This document shows positions 5,201-8,401 of a stretch of DNA of 8,401 nt, piece after piece (positions within the stretch are counted from its first letter, which is position 1; each line of letters starts with the position of its first letter). The stretch covers positions 1-8,401 of the forward strand of contig JAEDMO010000037.1 of assembly GCA_016302935.1 (NCBI GenBank). Reading direction: 5' to 3'. This DNA is from Bacilli bacterium (lineage in GTDB: Bacteria > Bacillota_I > Bacilli_A > RF39 > UBA660). Both the position numbers and the translations under genes were made by a program. The notes under the pieces are model-generated. The model was not told the DNA's origin. It made no database searches and saw nothing but the letters and a program-made list of their open reading frames with translations.

Positions 5201-6085
5201 ATGAATCAAAAAGAATACATAAGATGATCGTTAGAATTACACCTATTTTTTGATAGAATTATGAAAGAACATAGTATATTCATAGAAGCTGCCTTTTTAG
5301 AAAAAGAAAAAGAACTAAAAAAAATAGCCAACAGCTTTCAAAGAAATTTTTCTGATATTTTAGAAAAAATAATCGATTTATCAAACGGCAACATCAGTAA
5401 TAAATTAATTGAATCAAATGAATTTGTTACTAACAATACCCTACAAGCAGAAAACCAAACTAGCAGCTTATCTGGAATAAACATAAATGCAGAAATTACA
5501 TTAAAAGAATTAAATCTAAGAAGTGGTGAAATAAATCCAAATGAACAATTATTAAATAGTATTAGTCTTATTAATAGAAAAACACTACCATTAATTGAAA
5601 ATTTAATCAATTTTAAAAATAACATTTTAAATCAAGTATTACTATGCAAAATGTATACAGCCAATTATCCCTTATTAATTGCTCACATCAAAAATGAGGC
5701 TATAATGTATCATAACCTATTAACAAAGGTAGAAAACAAAGAACCATTCACAACAAATTATCTATACGAACAAGAATTATTTTGGAATAACATAATGAAA
5801 GAACACGCAGAATTTATTAGAGGACTACTAGACCCAAGTGAAAATGAATTAATCCTAACCGCCGATCGTTTTTCAAATGATTATGAAATGATTCTAAAAA
5901 ATTATACTAGAAACTATAATAATTTAACTGCTATAAGCCTAAATGAAACAATTAAATTTAGAGATTTCAAAATTGCTGGTGAAGAAGGAATATTAAACTG
6001 TAAAATTAAAAGCATCATCATTCCCCTATTAGCAGATCACGTATTAAGAGAAGCAAATCACTTCATTAGAATATTAAGAGGATAA
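5201..6085 (+). CDS. DUF2935 ferritin-like protein, interrupted by TGA at codon 9 (possible pseudogene)
   Basis: The full frame is 295 codons from ATG 5201, fixed by AGGAGG, to TAA 6083-6085. Codon 9 (5225-5227) is TGA. On either side the family sequence continues: MNQKEYIR, then SLELHLFFDRIMKEHSIF. DUF2935 proteins carry two such all-helical repeats with Glu and His residues in a ferritin-like bundle; the second repeat here is LFWNNIMKEHAEFIRGLLDP (about 192-211), and the end has DHVLREANHFIRIL. A di-metal site is suspected from structures of relatives; the biological role is unknown. The remaining frame is completely open. Reinitiation at ATG 5261 would give 274 residues but lacks a ribosome site and loses E12 and H14 of the first helix. 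The TGA may be a recent nonsense mutation, a sequencing error, or read through. Trp elsewhere is TGG, so general recoding is unlikely. Confidence 0.8.
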
Positions 6086-6103
6086 ATTAATTAACCTAAT
6101 CAT

Positions 6104-6130
6104 AAAAAAGAAGCACATCGCTTCTTTTTT
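6104..6130 (+). terminator. Strong intrinsic terminator after the DUF2935 gene
   Basis: A perfect 11-bp stem, AAAAAAGAAGC (6104-6114) with GCTTCTTTTTT (6120-6130), has a five-base loop ACATC and ends in six T. The A run on the other side makes it potentially bidirectional. Confidence 0.9.
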
Positions 6131-6233
6131 GCTAGTTTACTTACACATAAAATTCTTACAAACAATAATTGATCCAAAGCAATATACAAAAAAGTAAAAA
6201 TAATTGGTATTACTAATGATTTAGTTAATAATA

Positions 6234-6361
6234 TTATTTTTTATCTTTCATCTTTTTAAAAATTACTATCTCACTAAACAACAATATCACAAAGATTATT
6301 ATATAACTAATTGGACTAATCTAAAAATTTTCCTTCCAATATCAACACTAATATCACACAT
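6234..6361 (-). pseudogene. Possible remnant of a tiny membrane protein
   Basis: On the minus strand one frame gives SPISYIIIFVILLFSEIVIF followed by a lysine-rich end and TAA (6236-6234): a helix plus charged tail. Just upstream a second frame reads MCDISVDIGRKIFRLV from ATG 6361, joined only if a base is lost or gained near 6310-6320. Alternatively, GGAAGGA followed by TTTTTAGATT looks like a ribosome site with a start codon ATG that has lost its T. Either way the gene would be broken. The evidence is compositional only, and chance in AT-rich DNA is a real alternative. The rest of 6131-6375 shows nothing recognisable. Confidence 0.2.
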
Positions 6362-6375
6362 TAATTATATCATAC

Positions 6376-6394
6376 AAAAAGTGAATTATTTCAC
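6376..6394 (-). terminator. Intrinsic terminator of the XRE regulator gene
   Basis: On the minus strand GTGAA, a four-base loop and TTCAC (6394-6381) are followed by TTTTT (6380-6376), about 20 bases after the regulator's stop codon. The stem is short but well placed. Confidence 0.55.
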
Positions 6395-6412
6395 CCACTC
6401 AATAACTTAAAA

Positions 6413-6994
6413 TTATTTTATTTTATAGTTTTTCTTATAAACATAACCATTAACTTCAAGTTTTTTACCTTTAAATATAGTTTTTAAAAGCATAACTTTC
6501 ATTATTCCTTTATGCATTATAACAATATATTGTTTCTCCCCTTCTTCAACTAAACAAATAATATTAATTCCATTTTCTAAAAAATCATCCATCTCTGGAG
6601 AAAAAGCTGGTTCTACTATAAACCAAAATAAATTCTTTTTCCAATCCCATCTTTTTTTTCTTAATAATGAATAAATTGAAGTAGCTTTTGGAAATTTATT
6701 AAAAATATATGATTCTTCTTTGCATCTTGCTTTTCCTTCTTTTTTAATTCCACTTAATGAGTATTTTTCTTCTAATACGACTTCTCCTAAAATTTCTTTT
6801 TTATAATCTAAGAATTCATCAATAGAAATATTAAATAAAGTAGCTAATGCTTTTAAATTATCAATATCAGGTAATCCTGCATCACTTTCCCATTTAGTAA
6901 CACTCTGTCTTGACACCCCAACTTTCTCTGCTAATTCCTCTTGTGATATATTATACTTCCTTCTTAAATCTTTAATTTTTTCTCCCAACGTCAT
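6413..6994 (-). CDS. XRE-family helix-turn-helix transcriptional regulator
   Basis: The 193-residue protein begins with a canonical XRE/HTH_3 domain (residues 4-62): LGEKIKDLRRKYNISQEELA, recognition helix VSRQSVTKWESD (27-38), then LPDIDNLKALATLFNISIDEF. The remaining 130 residues form a domain I do not recognise, with an aromatic patch RWDWKKNLFWF (115-125) and beta-rich stretches such as INIICLVEEGEKQYIVIMHKG. This may be a sensing or dimerisation domain. ATG 6994 is chosen over the in-frame ATG at 7054 because GGAGGAG lies seven bases upstream and MTLGEKIKDLR is the usual start. An imperfect 24-bp palindrome 49-72 bases upstream may be its own operator. Targets are unknown; the membrane protein gene upstream on the same strand is a possible partner. 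Confidence 0.88.
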   Translation of the reverse strand: MTLGEKIKDLRRKYNISQEELAEKVGVSRQSVTKWESDAGLPDIDNLKALATLFNISIDEFLDYKKEILGEVVLEEKYSLSGIKKEGKARCKEESYIFNKFPKATSIYSLLRKKRWDWKKNLFWFIVEPAFSPEMDDFLENGINIICLVEEGEKQYIVIMHKGIMKVMLLKTIFKGKKLEVNGYVYKKNYKIK

Positions 6995-7027
6995 ATATTT
7001 TCTCCTCCATCCAAAACAATCATACCA

Positions 7028-7054
7028 ATTATATGAATTATTTAGTAGCAACAA
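7028..7054 (-). promoter_or_regulatory. Promoter of the XRE regulator gene
   Basis: On the minus strand TTGTTG (7054-7049) and TATAAT (7033-7028) are separated by 15 bases, slightly short. The -35 box overlaps the palindrome at 7043-7066, consistent with autorepression. Confidence 0.45.
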
Positions 7055-7066
7055 TTGTTTACACTA
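7043..7066 (-). promoter_or_regulatory. Palindromic operator candidate
   Basis: A 24-bp imperfect palindrome with the form TAGT-n3-AACAATTGTT-n3-ACTA covers the -35 region of the XRE gene. Symmetry and position suit a dimeric helix-turn-helix repressor. No second copy is visible near the other genes in the window. Confidence 0.45.
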
Positions 7067-7117
7067 TATAAAACAAATTAATTTTTATACTTTTGTATTT
7101 AATTTAATTAATCAAAT

Positions 7118-7585
7118 TCATTTTAATACTGCCTCATATCCATTTCTCTTATCTCCACTAATTGTAATAAAATAAGTTTCACCATAATTACCTTTCAAAG
7201 AAATTGTATCTATAGGTATTGTGTATTCATCAGGATATACATTATCGTAATTTGGTTCTATATACTTTGTTACAATTTTTAATTGTATAGATAAATTTTC
7301 TATATTAGTTAAATTGTTAAAATCGCTTTTACTCAAAGTATAAATAAGTAGTTCATCATGTTTTATCATTGTTTTATCCGCATTAGATATGCCACCACTA
7401 CCTTTTGAACCATTTACATCATAATCAATAATAATCAAACCGATATCCTCTTTAATATCTAATTTTATTTGCAGTGCTATCTCATCATCAAAAGCAGCAA
7501 ATTCATAAGATATATACCATCTATACAAAGCAAAAGATAAAACTAACAAACAGGCAATAAATATTATTATTCCTTTTCGAATCAC
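7118..7585 (-). CDS. Membrane-anchored protein of unknown function
   Basis: The 155-residue product starts at GTG 7585, because AAAGGAG lies seven bases upstream; the in-frame ATG at 7609 precedes that site. A short basic start (IRK) is followed by one membrane helix (about residues 5-21), and the rest (about 130 residues) is a predicted extracytoplasmic domain with alternating beta-like strands. A notable segment is DYDVNGSKGSGGISNADK, followed by IKHDELLIY and a late GNYGETYFITISGDKRNGY. I have the impression of a widespread Firmicute hypothetical family but cannot name it. C12 in the helix does not form a convincing lipobox. It lies between the XRE regulator and the DUF5131 gene on the same strand, 123 bases from the regulator's start, so the XRE gene probably has its own promoter. 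Confidence 0.75.
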   Translation of the reverse strand: MIRKGIIIFIACLLVLSFALYRWYISYEFAAFDDEIALQIKLDIKEDIGLIIIDYDVNGSKGSGGISNADKTMIKHDELLIYTLSKSDFNNLTNIENLSIQLKIVTKYIEPNYDNVYPDEYTIPIDTISLKGNYGETYFITISGDKRNGYEAVLK

Positions 7586-7658
7586 AATTCTTCTCCTTTC
7601 TATTAACAAGATATAACATAAAAGTTATTTTCAATAAGAAACATTACTAAAGTATAAT

Positions 7659-8375
7659 TTAACTATTACTTTTAAAATTAATATTTGCTAATTTTGCCTG
7701 TTTACACAAATCTTTCGTTTGCAATTTATATTGTTTTCCATCCTTTTTTGTATAAGTTCCACATTGCCTAAACTCAAAATTAACATTTTTTCTTATACAT
7801 TGTTCTCTTATATCTAATACCCAATCATAATCAAGTGGTCTAGCATTAATATCAGATTCCCCGCCAACTAATACAAGTTCTATTGTATCAAGATATTCTT
7901 CTAAATCTATTTTTCCGAGTAAAGGCTGTGCTGTTATACATTTATGCTTTATAGGTAAATCCTTAAATATCGATAATTTATAATCTGCATTTTTTTGATT
8001 TTCAATAGTACAACATACAACTACATTATCATACCCATCACACCAATCACTTGGAATACATTTCATAAATCTATCTATTCTTTTTGTTAGAAATAAAAAA
8101 GTACAATCTTGTCTTTTCTTAATCATTTTAAAGCATTCATTTCTCCATTCATCTGCTTCTTCAATTAAAAAGTCCGTAGAAAAGCATAAATATACCAATC
8201 CAGATTTCATTTTATAATTTCCATTTTTTAATTTTTCTATTGGCTTATAAAAATCTTTCGTTTTTACTATCTCATTGGTATTAACATTTCTTTTTAAATC
8301 ACCTTTATGAATATAGCAATGTAAACAACCATCACTACATTTTTTACATCCTCTCCACGGATTCCACATTGCCAT
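7659..8375 (-). CDS. DUF5131 family protein (phage Gp37/Gp68-like)
   Basis: The 238-residue protein has the family hallmarks: WNPWRGCKKCSDGCLHCY (4-21), STDFLIEEADEW, FLFLTKRIDRF, TIENQKNADY, AQPLLGKIDLEEYL, LVGGESDINARPLDYDWV and FEFRQCGTY. DUF5131 proteins occur in phages and mobile elements and are thought to be radical-SAM-like because of the cysteine cluster; no activity is established to my knowledge. C10, C17 and C20 are the usual cysteines. C13 replaces a residue that is commonly hydrophobic in the family, making CxxCxxxCxxC. AGGAG lies nine bases before ATG 8375. The gene appears full length and ends in TAA. The next gene is 73 bases downstream on the same strand, so cotranscription is possible. 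The promoter is outside the window. Confidence 0.88.
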   Translation of the reverse strand: MAMWNPWRGCKKCSDGCLHCYIHKGDLKRNVNTNEIVKTKDFYKPIEKLKNGNYKMKSGLVYLCFSTDFLIEEADEWRNECFKMIKKRQDCTFLFLTKRIDRFMKCIPSDWCDGYDNVVVCCTIENQKNADYKLSIFKDLPIKHKCITAQPLLGKIDLEEYLDTIELVLVGGESDINARPLDYDWVLDIREQCIRKNVNFEFRQCGTYTKKDGKQYKLQTKDLCKQAKLANINFKSNS

Positions 8376-8401
8376 ATCATCACACTCCTAAATTGTAATT
8401 T

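Noticed and set aside
5225..5227. TGA read as Trp throughout the genome (Mycoplasma-type code)
   Set aside because: About fourteen Trp codons in the window are TGG and none in the long intact genes is TGA. In an AT-rich genome with that code TGA should dominate. TGA also serves as the stop of rnfA, rnfC and the Cys-rich micro-ORF.
5225..5270. Selenocysteine insertion at the DUF2935 TGA
   Set aside because: No convincing hairpin with the expected loop lies just after the codon, and the family has no known redox Cys/Sec at this position.
5338..5625. Minus-strand open frame of 95 codons opposite the DUF2935 gene
   Set aside because: It is antisense to the DUF2935 family sequence and has no start signals.

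Overview
The window is strongly AT-rich with closely packed genes, mostly on the minus strand. Shine-Dalgarno sites are strong (AGGAGG type), sigma-70-like promoters end in TATAAT, and Trp is written TGG throughout. It looks like a low-GC Firmicute (Bacilli or Clostridia grade, possibly a Mollicutes relative that keeps the standard genetic code). The species cannot be named from the sequence.

Region 1 (about 84-4503, minus strand) is an Rnf-type membrane redox complex operon in a reduced and rearranged form. The order is rnfC, an rnfD-rnfG fusion, a 28-codon single-helix micro-ORF where rnfG should be, rnfE, rnfA, a 35-codon four-cysteine membrane micro-ORF, and a very short rnfB. All genes overlap or lie within a few bases of each other. 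The operon ends in an intrinsic terminator that overlaps the rnfB stop codon. The likely electron path is: RnfC (NADH/FMN, two 4Fe-4S clusters), RnfB Fe-S domain, RnfA/RnfE membrane Fe-S site, and the covalent flavins of RnfD and the RnfG domain, coupled to ion transport. RnfB lacks its ferredoxin-like C-terminus and RnfG has been taken apart. This operon is the most novel element here. The next minus-strand gene (1-44, partial) starts from a promoter embedded in the terminator.

Region 2 (4660-5050, plus strand) holds a tRNA-Thr(CGU) with unusual positions, then a broken Phd/YefM-type antitoxin gene with its promoter and a paired GTAC operator, and a good terminator. No toxin gene remains.

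Region 3 (5154-6130, plus strand) is a DUF2935 ferritin-like protein gene whose ninth codon is an in-frame TGA, followed by an 11-bp terminator hairpin.

Region 4 (6131-8401, minus strand) looks accessory. It has a possible remnant of a tiny membrane protein, an XRE-type regulator with a palindromic operator candidate, a membrane-anchored protein of unknown function, and a phage Gp37/Gp68-like DUF5131 protein.
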